Shown here: positions 22,919 through 34,328 of the stretch, in pieces
How positions within the stretch are numbered: position 1 is the stretch's first letter
How the letters are laid out: each line of letters opens with the position of its first letter
Assembly (NCBI GenBank): GCA_020881915.1
Contig: JAJFPB010000003.1
Location: forward strand, 4,216,001-4,280,000
DNA length: 64,000 nucleotides
Reading direction: 5' to 3'
Origin: Paramyrothecium sp. XJ0827
Taxonomy: Eukaryota > Ascomycota > Sordariomycetes > Hypocreales > Stachybotryaceae
Translations under genes and position numbers: made by a program
Notes under the pieces: model-generated
Databases searched by the model: none
Seen by the model: only the letters and a program-made list of their open reading frames with translations
What the model was told of the DNA's origin: nothing

Positions 22919-23374
22919 TCATGAGCTCTCCTTGGCGCCCGAGCCCACCATGCGCTCGACGATCTTGGCCTTCCCCTGGGCGCGCTTCAACCTGTCGTCA
23001 AAGTCCTGCACGGCCTCGTCCGTGTTGGCGGTGGAGAGGGTGTCCGGCTCCACGAGTGCGTACAGCAGGCTGACGTTCTTGTCCAGCCTGGCGTTCGCGG
23101 GCAGTCGCGGCAGCGCACAGGGCTCCGGCGCCGGAGCTTGGTCGGCGCCGGCCGCGGCGGACGCCGTCTTGGTGGGCAGGCGGTTGGCCCAGACGAGGGC
23201 CTTGCTGGCCAGGCGGCCGCTCTCGAGGAACTTGTCGAAGCCCTTCTCCATCCCAAAGGAGCGACCCTCGATACGACCGGCGCGGACGCCGTCCTCGAGG
23301 CCCTGGTTGTAGCCTTCCCTGAAGAAGCGCTCCTCGAGGTTGAAGACGTCGTCTAGCGGATCTGTAGTAGGCAT
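22919..23374 (-). CDS. LTO1: Yae1-domain protein Lto1 (ORAOV1 homologue)
   Basis: A 151-aa single-exon protein. It has the deca-GX3 signature of the Yae1/Lto1 family at about 20-45: GYNQGLEDGVRAGRIEGRSF followed by GMEKGF, with LEERFFREG just before it. Yeast Lto1 with Yae1 delivers an Fe-S cluster to the ribosome-recycling ATPase Rli1 (ABCE1). I chose the ATG at 23374 (MPTTDPLDDVFNLE), since family members start with a short Asp-rich stretch; an upstream in-frame ATG at 23464 would add 30 Pro-rich residues. The C-terminal half is less conserved and Ala/Pro-rich. It ends GAKESS without the Trp that marks C-terminal adaptor tails in some Lto1 proteins. Confidence 0.85.
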   Translation of the reverse strand: MPTTDPLDDVFNLEERFFREGYNQGLEDGVRAGRIEGRSFGMEKGFDKFLESGRLASKALVWANRLPTKTASAAAGADQAPAPEPCALPRLPANARLDKNVSLLYALVEPDTLSTANTDEAVQDFDDRLKRAQGKAKIVERMVGSGAKESS

Positions 23375-24219
23375 GTCTGTTGCGGGTGGCGACGAACGTG
23401 CCGGAGTAAATTTGTCTGTGAGAGGATGAGGCTTAGAAAGGCCAACTGCAGGGTGGAAGGGCAAAGTTGGTGAGATGATGTTGTATAGATTCTCCGTGAG
23501 TCAAGTCATTGAGGACGAAAATCAATATACCGCTAGAGTGGTAGGTAGTTGGTGGCGGGGCATGTGAGTGAGTACCTTAGTAGTGAGAATTTGAGTTGCG
23601 TCAACCCTGGGATGATTGTGTTGAGATGAGGCATAGCCATCTGGAAATTGGTTAAAGAATATGCAGATAGAAATGAAACGGAAATGAAAAAGATTTAATT
23701 CATGTCAAGTCAGAAATAAAATAATAGAATACAACCAGAGTAAATCAAACCTGAACAACTATGGCATGTTGCCCCGAATCTTACATACTGTCCAGCAACC
23801 CTCTTCCAGATACTACCAGGGCGTTTGACATACAAATTGGGAGTATTTATTCACTTTATTTACTAATCGGAAAAAGAATAAATTAAAACCAAAAGTCTCC
23901 CAAGTTGTCCGATTCAAGCTTTAGGAACAATGCCTCGCTCCCACACTGAGCGGCTTATACCACACGCTTGTGGACATGGGCGGGAAAAAAACCCACCAAA
24001 CGTCCATGCCTAAGCTTTAGCCTCTTGGTGGGGTGACATGGCAGCTTCACTTCGAACATCGACAACTCCAGCTCTCGCAAACAGGCTGACCCGCTGCCTC
24101 GACAACACCGCCCAAGAGAGCTTGCCCTGCCTGCGATCCGTCTAGAGCACGCCCTCTCGCCTGAGCCTGAAGTCAACCCAGCATTCCCGCCCGCGACAAG
24201 AAGCGCCCACCCTCCGACC
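23375..24219. other. Divergent promoter region with AT-rich core
   Basis: Between LTO1 and NAA10. From about 23640 to 23930 the sequence is clearly richer in A/T than its surroundings, with several AATAAA-like words. No coding content seen. Confidence 0.5.
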
Positions 24220-25030
24220 ATGGATATCCGTCTGCTCTCCAGCGCGGACCTTCCGCTCATCCAGCACGCCAACCTCGAGAACCTGCCCGAGAACTACTTC
24301 CTCAAGTACTACCTCTACCACGCCCTGTCATGGCCCCAGCTCAGCTACGTCGCCGTCGACGTCTCCCGCCCGGCCAAGGGCCCCTACGACTACCCCAAGA
24401 TCGTCGGCTATGTCCTCGCCAAGATGGAAGAGGAGCCCTCTGACGGCATCCCCCACGGCCACATCACCAGCCTGAGTGTTATGCGCACGCACCGAAGGCT
24501 GGGAATTGCTGAGAAGCTGATGCGCCAGAGCCGTATGTAGCCCCTTTGCCTAGCAATCCGCCCCAGCCCAACCCAACCCAACGCGCGTGCAGTCAAAGAC
24601 CACAACCCTTGGAACTGAGCACCAATGGCTGACTTTACTCCCTTGCTTAGAACTTGCCATGGTGGAGAGCTTCAACGCAAAGTACGTCTCGCTGCACGTC
24701 CGCGTCTCCAACGTGGCCGCCCGCCACCTCTACGAGGACACCCTGCGCTTCCGCAACGAGAAGACCGAGTCCAAGTACTACGCCGACGGCGAGGACGCCT
24801 TCTCCATGCGCCTCGACCTCGACCAGATCCGCAAGCAGGCCCAGAGCGAGCTGGAGGACGCCAAGGAGGACGCCAACGGCACCAAGGACGGCGAGCACCC
24901 GGACGAGGGCGAGGCCGTCGGCGAGGTCGGCCGCGACCCCAACACCGGCAAGGACAAGAAGATCAAGGTCGCCGTGGGACGGGGCCTCGGGGTGGGCGAC
25001 CTGGTGGAGAAGAACGAGACGAAGCAATGA
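24220..25030 (+). CDS. NAA10: N-alpha-acetyltransferase catalytic subunit (Naa10/Ard1)
   Basis: A 230-aa GNAT-fold enzyme, the catalytic subunit of NatA, which acetylates N-termini exposed after Met removal (Ser, Ala, Thr, Gly) on ribosomes. Exons: 24220-24532 and 24651-25030. Visible motifs are the starting [41 protein letters not shown] with the acetyl-CoA loop [22 protein letters not shown] after the junction, and LYEDTLRF. The C-terminal 75 residues are acidic and Lys-rich, as in other Naa10 proteins. The intron separates the acetyl-CoA loop from the last core helix; joining C|AA gives the conserved QLAMVE. Confidence 0.95.
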
Positions 25031-25714
25031 GGAGGAGCGTTGGCACCAGAAGAAAAAGGCTCGAGACCCCTGACTCGGCATTCCATTTTCGTGGCGCAAC
25101 AGGATCTGGCGACATAGGACAGGAACGTGCCTGACGGACGGGTGCGAGAGGACTAGACAAAAGCTGTATATGTCCCGGCTGCGCCAAGCATGCCGAGACG
25201 CAGAGCAGAGATACATGAAAAAGGCGGCACGGGGTTTTCAGGATTGCATCTAGAGGCGCCGCTATAAAAATGTACAAGATTGGGTTAACCTGAACTCGAA
25301 ACTTTTGCCCGGCATGCCGCCTGTGTTGAATCTGGCGTTCACGACGACCGAGAAATCTGGTGCTCTATCTCACCGCGTTGCGCTGGCTGATTTAATGGAC
25401 ATACGCAAACATATTGGTTCGTGGTGGCGAGGCACTCTGTTCACTCCTCGTAAGCTGTTGTCATTACTAGCAACATATTGCGGTAATCCGCAAGAGTGAA
25501 CGTATATGCTTAAATCGAAGATTAATGAAACGCCCCCAGATGGAGTAACAGTAATGCTTGCGTCACCTCGGGCTTCACGATCAAGTTGAGTCTCATGTAA
25601 GCCCAATTGTCTCCCACCAGGCACTATCCATGGACAACATGTGAGTCAATTCTTATGTTGTCTGCAAGCGCCATGTTCGAAGACTATCTCGTACTAGATT
25701 CCTGCGCCAAAGCA
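25031..25714. other. Intergenic region, no gene seen
   Basis: The 3' flank of NAA10 and downstream flank of a decayed minus-strand gene. Nothing else recognised. Confidence 0.5.
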
Positions 25715-26205
25715 TCACTCCACGCCGCGGCTTTTCGTAAAGTCCATCAGGTCGAAAAAGCTCTTGCACCGTCGCTCCAACGAAGTCTGGTTCACGTACT
25801 GGATGCCAAACTGCGGCTCAAAGAAGCCAGGCTCCCAATTGTCCGCAAAGGACCAGGCAGACGCACTAATCACCTGGACGCCGTCCTCCCGGATGGCCTT
25901 TGGGGTCTCGAACAGGAAGCTCTGGTATATCCAGGTCGTGTAGGATAGCTAGGGCATCAGGGAGCCGAGCTCCGCTGACGGCGCGGTGTAAGTGGTCGAG
26001 GTAATAGGGCCGGGACGGAGGTTGCGTAGCGCACCGTCGTGGTCATGTCCTAGCTGGAGGGACGGAAGTGGGCATACTCGGGCTCCGAGGGGCTGCCTCT
26101 GCACTTACATTGAGGGCGAGGTGCAGGGCCGTCAGCAGGCTCGAAGACTTGCTGCGCGGCGGCCGCCGAGAGGAGTGCGAGTTGGGCGTGGGCAGATCGA
26201 GCCAT
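25715..26205 (-). pseudogene. Decayed secreted-protein gene, possibly a glycoside hydrolase
   Basis: On the minus strand an ATG at 26205 opens a 32-codon exon that looks like a signal peptide (MARSAHAQLALLSAAAAQ), followed by a GTAAGT donor at 26108. Further on, a frame reads through GPITSTTYTAPSAELGSLMP, meets an in-frame TAG near 25951, and continues LSYTTWIYQSFLFETPKAI, VISASAWSFADNWEPGFF, FGIQYVNQTSLERRCKSFF to a TGA at 25715. Frame stays open on both sides of the TAG, with protein-like composition, so the stop looks secondary. The whole is under 160 codons and seems to lack most of a domain. Ends such as FGIQYVNQT recall extracellular carbohydrate-active enzymes, but I cannot assign a family. 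A spliced intact reading cannot be excluded. Confidence 0.45.
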
Positions 26206-27040
26206 GATGGGCAGGAGGAGGCTTGAGTAATAGAGCACTCAGCTGGTGGTTTCGCCGAATAGGCGACAAGACAGCCATACGTCCCCGTTTTGGTGACATG
26301 GAGGCTCTTTTGTATTTGGCCGTCGTCGGAGTTTGTTGACCTTCAACGTTCCTACAACCGTCAACTAAGCTGGAACTCTAGGTTGCGAAGCCATGGGCAA
26401 GAAGGATTTCCTCTCCTGTAAACTGTTCGAACATGGAGCCTCAAAGCAGTGTTGCTCTCTAGTCGAGTTACACGTTGGGGCTGGTCGGAGGCTTGACCGC
26501 GGTGTTATTCAAACAAATCGAATATCTTGAGATCCATGCGCCGAGGAAAAGGTGACATGGATATCTCAAGGTTGAGACCCTCGACTTCAAAACTAGCCAG
26601 CTCCTCTCTGATTCGTGGCCATGATTCGAGGGTTGCTGTCGAGGTTGTTAGATCAACGCAGATCCAACCCAGCTATTGGACATTTGACGACCCCCTCGGG
26701 TTTTCAACGATCTCGACTTTCATTCGAGGGCAACTCGAGCAAACCGCACCGAAATAATCCTATTCGCTTTCTGAACACTCCTGCAACAAAAGTTCCAAGA
26801 AAGCGGGTTGTGCCCATTATTGAAGAACTAATATACATTTCCACGTCCAGAAGACATTGTCCAAGTGACCCAGTGTCAACGAACGTGCTACCAGTTACGC
26901 CTATCCTGCCATTGCTTCCTATGGCTTTGGCCGTTCCATCCCGTCACCCTCCTGAACTCCATTCATAAACGTGCATAAGACATGATCCCCGAACCCCGAT
27001 ACAGTACTGTTCCTGGCCACTCGTACAGCCAACGGCCACA
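26206..27040. other. Intergenic region, no gene seen
   Basis: Short frames only, none with recognisable features. Confidence 0.45.
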
Positions 27041-27515
27041 TCAGTACCCGTTCCCTGACGCAAGCTCCCGAGCGTACGCCTCGTCCGCCGACATCCGCAC
27101 CGCCTCGAGCGACGCCGTCAGAGACTCAATCTCCGTCTCCGCCGCCATCCGCTCCGCCTTGCTTCCCGCCTGCGCCGCCCTCACCTGCCTGCTCGCCACC
27201 TCCGCCTCGAGGTTCTCGACGGTGCGGTACATCTGCGCCGAGGCCGGCCCCGGGGGCGGCGTCGTCGTCGTCGCCACGCCCTCCTCTGGCGCTGCTGCTT
27301 TGCTGTCATCCGGCCACGCGCCTGGACCACGGCTCGGATCGCCCGCAGGCCGTCCGGTCGGGCCGCAGTGGCCTCCGGGATGGCCGCCTCCACGACGACC
27401 CCAGGGGCCGTGCCCGCCCCGGTGTCCCGAGCCGCCAAAGGGTCCGCAGGGGCCGAAGGGCCCAGGCTGAGAGAAACGTCCCCAGCTGGGGCCGAACGGC
27501 TGTGACCCGAACCAC

Positions 27516-27547
<32 letters not shown>

Positions 27548-29221
27548 CCCGGGGTTGCACCGGCGTGACTGACCCCACATGGATGGCATGGACGGCATTG
27601 GAGGCGCTGGAGGGACGTGTGGCACCGGCGGAACCGTGAAGTTCGGCACTCTCGGCGGTTCAGGTGGTGCTGGAGGCATCGGCGGCTGCACTCGCCCTCT
27701 CCTCGCGTCCCTTTCCGCGCGCCTCACCTCCTTGCGCCGCTGGCGCTTCTCCTTCTTCTCCGCCCTCCTCCTCTGCCGCCTCTCCCTCTGCCTGTCCCGC
27801 CGCACCTGGCGCTGCTGCCTCTTCAGGCCCTTCCACTGCCTGTCCAGCGCCTTGGCCTGCCGCCTCAGCTCCGACACGTCCTGCGCGGGGGGGCGGCTGC
27901 TGCTCCCGGGCCGCGCCGCCCGCGCGTGCCGCAGCTCCGCCCTGAGCTGCTTCACCTCGGCCCTGGTGCGCATCTCGTCGGGCCGCGCGAGCCACGCCTG
28001 CAGGCGCCCCGTGTACAGGGCGAGCTCCTCGTCGCGCAGGTCGTCGTGGTCGGGGAGCGACCCGATGGAGGACTCGGAGGAGGAAGACTCGCAGGACGAG
28101 CCGGAGTAGGAGGAGGTGGAGTGGTCGCGCGGGTGGGTGACGCCGCTGGTTTGGGCTGGCCGGCCGCGCTCGTCCCAGTTCTGGTGGTGGCCATGCATGC
28201 CTGCCAAAGGCGGCGCCGTGTGTTGTTGTTGGTGCATAGTTCCCGAACGAGGTGGCTGCTCGCCGAACCCGCGTGAAGGCTCCCCTGAACCGCCCATACG
28301 GATACCCCGAGAGTCAAGAACCAGGTTGCCCACGCGCAGTTGGTTCGAGTCCACTACAAACTTGTCGCCGTATCGGATTCCGTCCTCGTTGATCTGCAGC
28401 TTTCCCATCACTCCGTTCGAGCTAGCCCCTGGGCCCGGCGCCGAGGGACCAGCCTCGCCTTGCGCCTGAGCCCCGTCGAACGCCGCATCCCAAGAACCCG
28501 GCATTCGTACGTTGGGGTTGGACGGAGCCGGGAAGAGGCGGATGTTGATGCCCCGAGGTAAGAAGAACTGCTCGTTCCATTGCCTGACCGTGGCTTCAAT
28601 ATCGTGCCGCCGCTGGACGGCACCCGGCGACTCGGCGATGCCGTCCCGTAGACTCTCCAGCTGCTCCTCGACATAGGACCGTCTGCTGCCCGGCCCACCG
28701 CCGGCGTCGCTGCCAGCCTCGGACCGCAACTTCCGGTCAATAACGGCCTCGTTGCCTCTGGTCGCATGATCCGGGATCAAAAAGTTGACAAATGTCGCCC
28801 AGTCCTGGTTGCTCACGTCCCGCTCGGCGAACTCGGCTCTGTACGGGAAGTCTTCGGGGACGGAATCCGGGCGCACGTCAATCGCGTGCTCAATCGTCGA
28901 CTGCGGGCCGTCTATCGTCGCCGTCGGCGGCGGCCGCGTGCTGAAGAAGTACGCCGCTGCGGGCTCCTGCGGGCTCGCGGACGGTCGCGGGGTCTCTGGC
29001 GGGGTCAAGATGACTTCACCGGTCGACGACGACGATACGTGCGATGCATTGTCGCTGGCGAAGGCCGGCCTGCCGGACGAGGATTGAATCGGGGAGCGAG
29101 GCCCGCCCGAGTTGGAGTAGATGTCGGTTTCCGTGTAGGGCGGCGGCGGCACGTCGTCAATCGTAATATTGAGACCGCCGCCGTCGCCGTGACTATTGCC
29201 GTTACTGGGCATCGCCGTCAT
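27041..29221 (-). CDS. Conserved-looking hypothetical protein, PPPY motif, Arg-rich coiled coil, Gly-rich tail
   Basis: I do not recognise a family. It is a single-exon 726-aa protein if started at the ATG at 29221; the next ATG at 29212 has a better context. Residues 1-120 are Ser/Pro-rich with DDVPPPPYTET, a PPxY site for WW-domain proteins such as Nedd4/Rsp5 ligases. About 130-270 looks folded: FPYRAEFAERDVSNQDWATF, PDHATRGNEAVIDRKL, VRQWNEQFFLPRGINIRLF. A Ser-rich stretch follows, then a long Arg/Lys/Glu/Gln helix (about 430-530), predicted coiled coil, then proline-rich and Gly/Trp/Phe/His-rich low complexity with a poly-Gly run, and a final coiled coil (ENLEAEVASRQ to SLEAVRMSADEA). It has no signal peptide and no membrane span. 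The architecture suggests a scaffold or adaptor; this is inference. Confidence 0.75.
27516..27550. repeat. (GCC)n run encoding poly-glycine
   Basis: About eleven uninterrupted GCC triplets inside the 726-aa hypothetical gene, read as Gly on the minus strand. Confidence 0.9.
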
Positions 29222-30597
29222 GGGCTTGGTGTATTTATTTAAAGTGACGAGGACTATCAAACAACAGGGGCAAGTTGTGATGGAGCAAAAGCACAGCTTC
29301 TAGGTGCAGTGCAAAGCACCACGATTCGTATCGCTTCAAGTAAATGAAAATGTGGTGTTCAGCGATGATACGTAGCTGTCGGTGCGTGTAACAGAAGAAT
29401 ACTGTATATGGGTGGGAAGGGGAAGTGAAAGTCGAAGCTGACGGGCCCCAGCGCTCTATATCGTACGGCTACAGTAACCGACAGGGCTGCTCGTGTAAGT
29501 CGCGGCCGTCCATCATGCGACGGCTCTTATTTTCCCTAGAGCAAAGCGTGTGCCGGCTGCAGGTCAAGGGCTGCGGCGTCATCGACACCTGGCACAGCTG
29601 TGACTCGACGCCCTCGGGCCACGTAGGCCGCGGCTTTGCCTTTTGCTGGCGGACGCGCCACTGCTCAAACTCTTTGGGACGGGAAAGCTGAAGCTGGCTT
29701 GCGTGGATGGGCTCGGCCCCGCCATGATTGGCCCTTTAATGGCGTCTGCCTTGAGCTCCGCCTATTGATCGCCCCGGAATCTAGTCTTGCGTGACGCGGC
29801 CGCGGGAACGGCACGGAAATGGGACGTGCCGTGGCATGGGAAGCGCAATCGTGGAGCCGTTACAGTAACGTCGGAGGAATATTCTCGTCAACTTTGGTAT
29901 AAACATCGGCTTTGGTTCAGAGGACATCAACTCCGGGCTAGGTGCCCTCGTGTCTACCAATGACATGGTCTTTTGGGAATTCTCAAAAGTATATAATAGC
30001 TTCCCGTTGTTACCATCATTCATCTGGGATCGCGCATCGTCTCGCGTTTTATTGTTTCTTGTGTCATTTTGCAGCATTGCATTGTAAGGCCAGGCGCGAC
30101 TAAGACTGTAGTCCCACCGATACAACTATGCTTCCATCAATCTTCTCAGTCGGTCCAGCTCTGCAAGCATCGCCGCCATTCATTGTTGTCAGCTCCCCTG
30201 AGTCTCAGCCCATGGCTCGTTGCAAACATCCTCCTGAGCCATCCAGCCGTATCCGTAAAATTCCTCGCCAAATCGCTTCATGCACATAGACAAACAGTAT
30301 CCTGACGATCTGTCAAGATCCGAGACCCTGTTGGGCCATCATGTTCTCTTTGAAAAATGTCGCCCAGTTTTGGGTCTCCCATCAACGGGGAATGCTCTCG
30401 CCTAGTAGGTCGTAGCCACAATCCAGAGGAACTCTCTTTCGCTCGCAAAAGTGACTCGAATCATAAACCAGCCCCCGAATCGGCAGGCTCCGAATCGATC
30501 GGTCGCCTTCCAGCAATACAGAGACCACAGGCCCTCATAGCACGCCCCCAGCGTGAGTGAGAGGCCAGCCTCCACCCACGCGGACACCATCACACTC
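29222..30597. other. Intergenic region, no gene seen
   Basis: Promoter of the hypothetical protein gene and 3' flank of the MOB2-like gene. Only short frames without features. Confidence 0.5.
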
Positions 30598-31752
30598 TCA
30601 GTTAGCACCGCTCAAGCTGAGGATGTACTTGCCCCTCTCGAGGTTCGCGTAGGCATAGGCCTTGGACTCCGGAGGGAAGGTGCCGTCGGCGGCCCACAGG
30701 TCGATGAGATATTGCATAGGCTCGAGCTCATCGGGTTGCAGCATGTCGAGCGTGGTCGCGGTCAGCAAGAAGTGGCTGAAGCAACTGTTGAGCTGCTTGT
30801 CCAGGCTGAGGTGGTAGAAGGGGTCGACAAAGTGCGACCAGTAGAGGTGGGTGTAGACTCGGAAGATTTGACGGAAGATCAAATGACACGTGCTCGCGAA
30901 TTGCTTGGGGAAGCCACTTCGCAGGCCCAGCCAGTTCTCGCCGTCGTGCTGGGGCGGGAGGACGTCTTTGGTGAATTCGGGATGGATGGCGTAGGAGATG
31001 CCGGCAGGGTCGGTGGGGAACATGGCAGGATCGTCAATCTTGCCAGAAATCCATCGCTGCATGAGGGTCATGTACTCGTGGGCGGGCAGCTCGACAGGTT
31101 GGTGGTTCCTGTTCAACCAGGTATATGAGTGGTTCCTGATGATAATTAGTCCATGAACAGAACGGCCTCGTGGGTGGGTGAAAGCATACTTTCCAGCCGA
31201 CATCTTGGGGCAGGTAGTGGGGTTGCATATGCTGGTTCCATCGTCCTCCTTTTCGTGAACGACTCGAACAAAGTTCCAGAGATTTCGGTAGTGCTCAACA
31301 ACTAAGGGTCGTCAGTGACAGACCTCGCTGACCGCTCGCACGCCAGATCCTCACCTTGATGTGCCACCCATTCGCCCTGCTCGACGGTCTTTGGTCGGGC
31401 ACTGAGGGTCAAGAAGTTGCCCTTGACAATGTGCTTGACATAGGTATGGTTGAGCCAAAGGGGGAGGGGTCGAGGGCAGTCGAGGATGGGCGGGGTCATG
31501 CCTATCGACTCGCTCAGGGACGGCGATTCTGGCAATGACACCCGGGGAACCTGGGATTGTGAGGGTGGCTGGGCATCGTGAAAGGAAGCCTCGCTGGTCG
31601 CGGTGGTAGGACTCTTGCTCGGCGCTCCTGTCTTCGAAGTGGTTCCTCGGAGGCGGGCGTTGCTGTGCACAGATCACGTCAGATCAGTCTGTCTTGGGGG
31701 AAGACAATGCAACGGTCTGCAATACTCACATCCCGGAAAACAGGTTCGACAT
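30598..31752 (-). CDS. MOB2: Mob1/phocein-family protein, MOB2-like NDR-kinase co-activator
   Basis: A 326-aa protein from exons 31752..31730, 31662..31355, 31301..31190 and 31135..30598. Mob proteins bind and activate NDR/LATS kinases; MOB2 proteins partner Cbk1/Orb6/COT1 in polarity and hyphal growth. After a Ser/Thr/Pro-rich N-terminus (about 75 residues), the Mob domain shows HTYVKHIVKGNFLTLSARPK, EQGEWVAHQVVEHYRNLW, TTCPKMSAGKNHSYTWLN, LPAHEYMTLMQRWI, and FRQIFRVYTHLYWSHF. The zinc site of the family is likely made by the Cys pair in ICNPTTCPKM and His residues in THLYWSHF. The ligand set and KGNF/EWVA blocks favour MOB2 over MOB1 or MOB3/phocein. An insertion of about 30 residues (SYAIHPEFTKDVLPPQHDGE) follows DPAMFPTDPAG. 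The first exon codes for only seven residues plus two bases. Confidence 0.85.
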
Positions 31753-32867
31753 GGTGAGAGGTGGTGCAATATGGCGAAGAAGAGGTGAGGTGAGGGAGAG
31801 AGTAGCCTCGAGGAAGGGTTCAGAGAAACTGCGGAGGCTCTACGCCCAAACGCACGTTGCTTCAGTCCCGCGAACACCTCCTTGGGTAAGGTGGGTTGGT
31901 CCCCCCCCCTAGTCACGTGCGGCAGTATCGTGGCTCCACTGCTGGCTGCTTTGGACCCCTTTCTGCCTCAACACCATGCTAGGCTAAGGTACCAGTAGTG
32001 GAGGAAAGGATTACAATATCCCGAACTTTCATTGTAGTTCTTGCGGTCAGGGCAATTTCTAGTCAATCCAATCTCTTATTCGACACATCAGGTTAAGGTC
32101 AAGCAAGACTATGCCTGTACTTCGCAAGCCAAACTTTTCATACATTGCCAGTGATTCACAATTACACACTCTCAAAACGGACGTTCGGACTGTTAGAAGG
32201 GCAGGGACTACAAGACGGTGTGAACCAAAAGTGGGATAGAGCTGTGCTTTGTACAGGACCATCTCATGGAGGCAGTACATGTTTCCCATCTTGGCTTTGC
32301 TATGAACTCCTGAACAGGGATGCTGGCCGATGCTCAAAAGACCTCACACGCTAGCGCTGCCCCAACCCCTTGCTCTGTCTACATAGCGACCAAGAGCATG
32401 CTCTCTGTCCAAGGCATGGGCAACCCCCAAAGACAAAGCCGTTTTGCGCAGCCAACCATTGCTTGGCGTCTCAATATGGACCTAACAAGTCGTTTTAAAG
32501 CCTTGCATGCTGGTCTTCCATCATAATCCTACAGGCGTGAAATCCTTTGTGATTGTCATGACCGATCTTGCAATTTCGAACATCCTTCCGAGATAGCTTC
32601 ATTTTGCCGTTACCCAAGCATCTCCCGGTTCAGTCACCCATATGTTCAAGTCTCTCATGAACGAGCTTGACCTGTGGCATACCGCCCGTTCTCATGCCTT
32701 GTTCGTCTTGAAGGAGATTCAGCAGAAGCCGTGTGTTGTCAATCTTTTATGAACAAGTTGTCCAGGCTTTCAAACACTCTGTTGCCAGTGTTGACGAGAT
32801 TGGGTTGTGCTCCGCGAGTTCGGGTAGGGTCATGAACTGCCGTGCCTGCGATGGTCTAGGCAGGGCT
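31753..32867. other. Intergenic region, no gene seen
   Basis: Promoter of the MOB2-like gene and 3' flank of GCD7. An AAGGTACC word lies near 31986. No coding content. Confidence 0.5.
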
Positions 32868-34328
32868 TTACAGGTGGAAATCGGCGTCTTCCTGTTTGTA
32901 ATGATCCGCAATCAAGCTTGATAAGTGATCCCGCGAATGCGTGCCGCTGGCAGTATTTGTTAGCAACTCAATTCAGTCCCAACGTGGCGTTTAGAAGACT
33001 CACAGGTTAGTAATGTATGTATCAATATACTCAGACGGAACAAGCTCTGTCACAGCAGTTCGAATCTCCACTCCGCTCACCATAGGACCATCTGCGAAGC
33101 TGACATAGCTAGAGGAGTCGCCCCATTCGATGAGCGAGGCCTCGTCGAAGGGGTTCTCGGGGCTGAGCTTGTAAACGCCGCCAAGAACGATGACCGCATT
33201 GCCCTGCTCCTTCGCGGCCCGGGCAATGGATGCCGCTCCTGCATCCGTGAGGACGCCGCCATTGGCAACAATGGCTCGGGCTCCCAGAATGACCTTGTCG
33301 ATGCGCGACATGTATGCCATCAGGCCACCATTCATGACGTTAACCACTGTGATGCCGGCAGACGCCAGCTTTTTTCGGAAAGCGGCGTTCTGTTCCCCCT
33401 CGGATTGTTTGTGAGGTGGCTCTATTGCCACGAGGACGGTGAACTTGCGTTTCAAGGCAGCTCGGAGGATGAAACGCTCGACGGTTGGCGACGGCTGGTG
33501 GACAAGAACGTAATCTCCAGGATGGATTTGCACCTCGGCAAGAGCTGCAATCTGGTCATCCACCTGGCTGATCTCGTCCTTGATCTCCTCGATACCGTCG
33601 ATCACCTCAGAACGTAGTGCATGGACCTGACCAGAATGGGGTCTCCATGATGGGGTGGATGCGCCCGACTGCCCAAACGGGGAGCCTTGCATAATGGCGT
33701 CCGCATCGGTAGGAGGTGAGGCGGAAAGGAGGTGGAAGAGGGATTTCGGAACGTTGACGGAGCTGTACGACGCAAGTGGGTTGACCCTGGCTTGTGGCCT
33801 AGCGTTGTTGGTAATATAGTCACCCGCCGAGTCTTGCTTCGCGTAGGTCGACGGAGGCCATTGATGCTCCAGGCTCGCGGCGTTAGGTACCACGTCGGTC
33901 GGGGTGTTCAAGGTTTCCGTCGGGGCGTCGCTGGAGGGCTCGTTCCTATCCTCTGCAGCCTCGTCGCGAATCAAACCGAGCACTCTGCGCACAATATTGG
34001 CCACGACCAGCTCTTTCGGTTGCGCGTCGACCAGTCGGCGGCCGGTCTGGCTAACGTTCTGCAGAAGACTCTCGACGTCGTGCCATTTCGACCTGGCAAC
34101 GACCTGGAGGAGAATGTGGGCGGTGGCGACGGCACAAGGCTCGGATCCTCGAATCTGCCGCCTCTTCAATAATCTACAACGAGGTCAGCAGCCGTGCTTT
34201 CAAGGAGTCGGGTGGCCAGGCGAAACGCACGAGATCAGACTTTCGATGGAAGCCTCCAAGGGTTGGCCTTTGAGCGACCTGAGATACTTCTCAAGGTCGG
34301 GCGCATAGCCCGCGGAGACGGAGGGCAT
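32868..34328 (-). CDS. GCD7: Translation initiation factor eIF2B subunit beta
   Basis: A 448-aa regulatory subunit of eIF2B, the GDP-GTP exchange factor for eIF2 and the target of eIF2-alpha phosphorylation. Exons: 34328..34231, 34173..33004 and 32946..32868. The N-terminal helical part starts PDLEKYLRSLKG and has LLKRRQIRGSEPCAVATAHIL across the first junction. The Rossmann-like C-terminal part carries HPGDYVLVHQPSPTVERF, VLVAIEPPH, VILGARAIVANGGVLTDAGA and AVIVLGGVYKLSP; the last exon adds LGTHSRDHLSSLIADHYK and ends DFHL. A charged, Pro/Ser-rich insertion (about 100-200) sits between the two parts, as in other fungal Gcd7. Confidence 0.95.

Noticed and set aside
23375..23464. Upstream in-frame ATG adding 30 residues to LTO1
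   Set aside because: The added Pro-rich residues do not resemble the family N-terminus; the internal ATG gives the usual length. It cannot be fully excluded.
27579..28276. Plus-strand frames of 176 and 219 codons inside the 726-aa gene
   Set aside because: Low-complexity reverse readings of the Arg-rich and Gly-rich regions; the minus-strand frame is much longer.
30553..31128. 191-codon plus-strand frame antisense to the MOB2-like gene
   Set aside because: The minus strand holds a clear Mob domain in the same place; this frame is its shadow.
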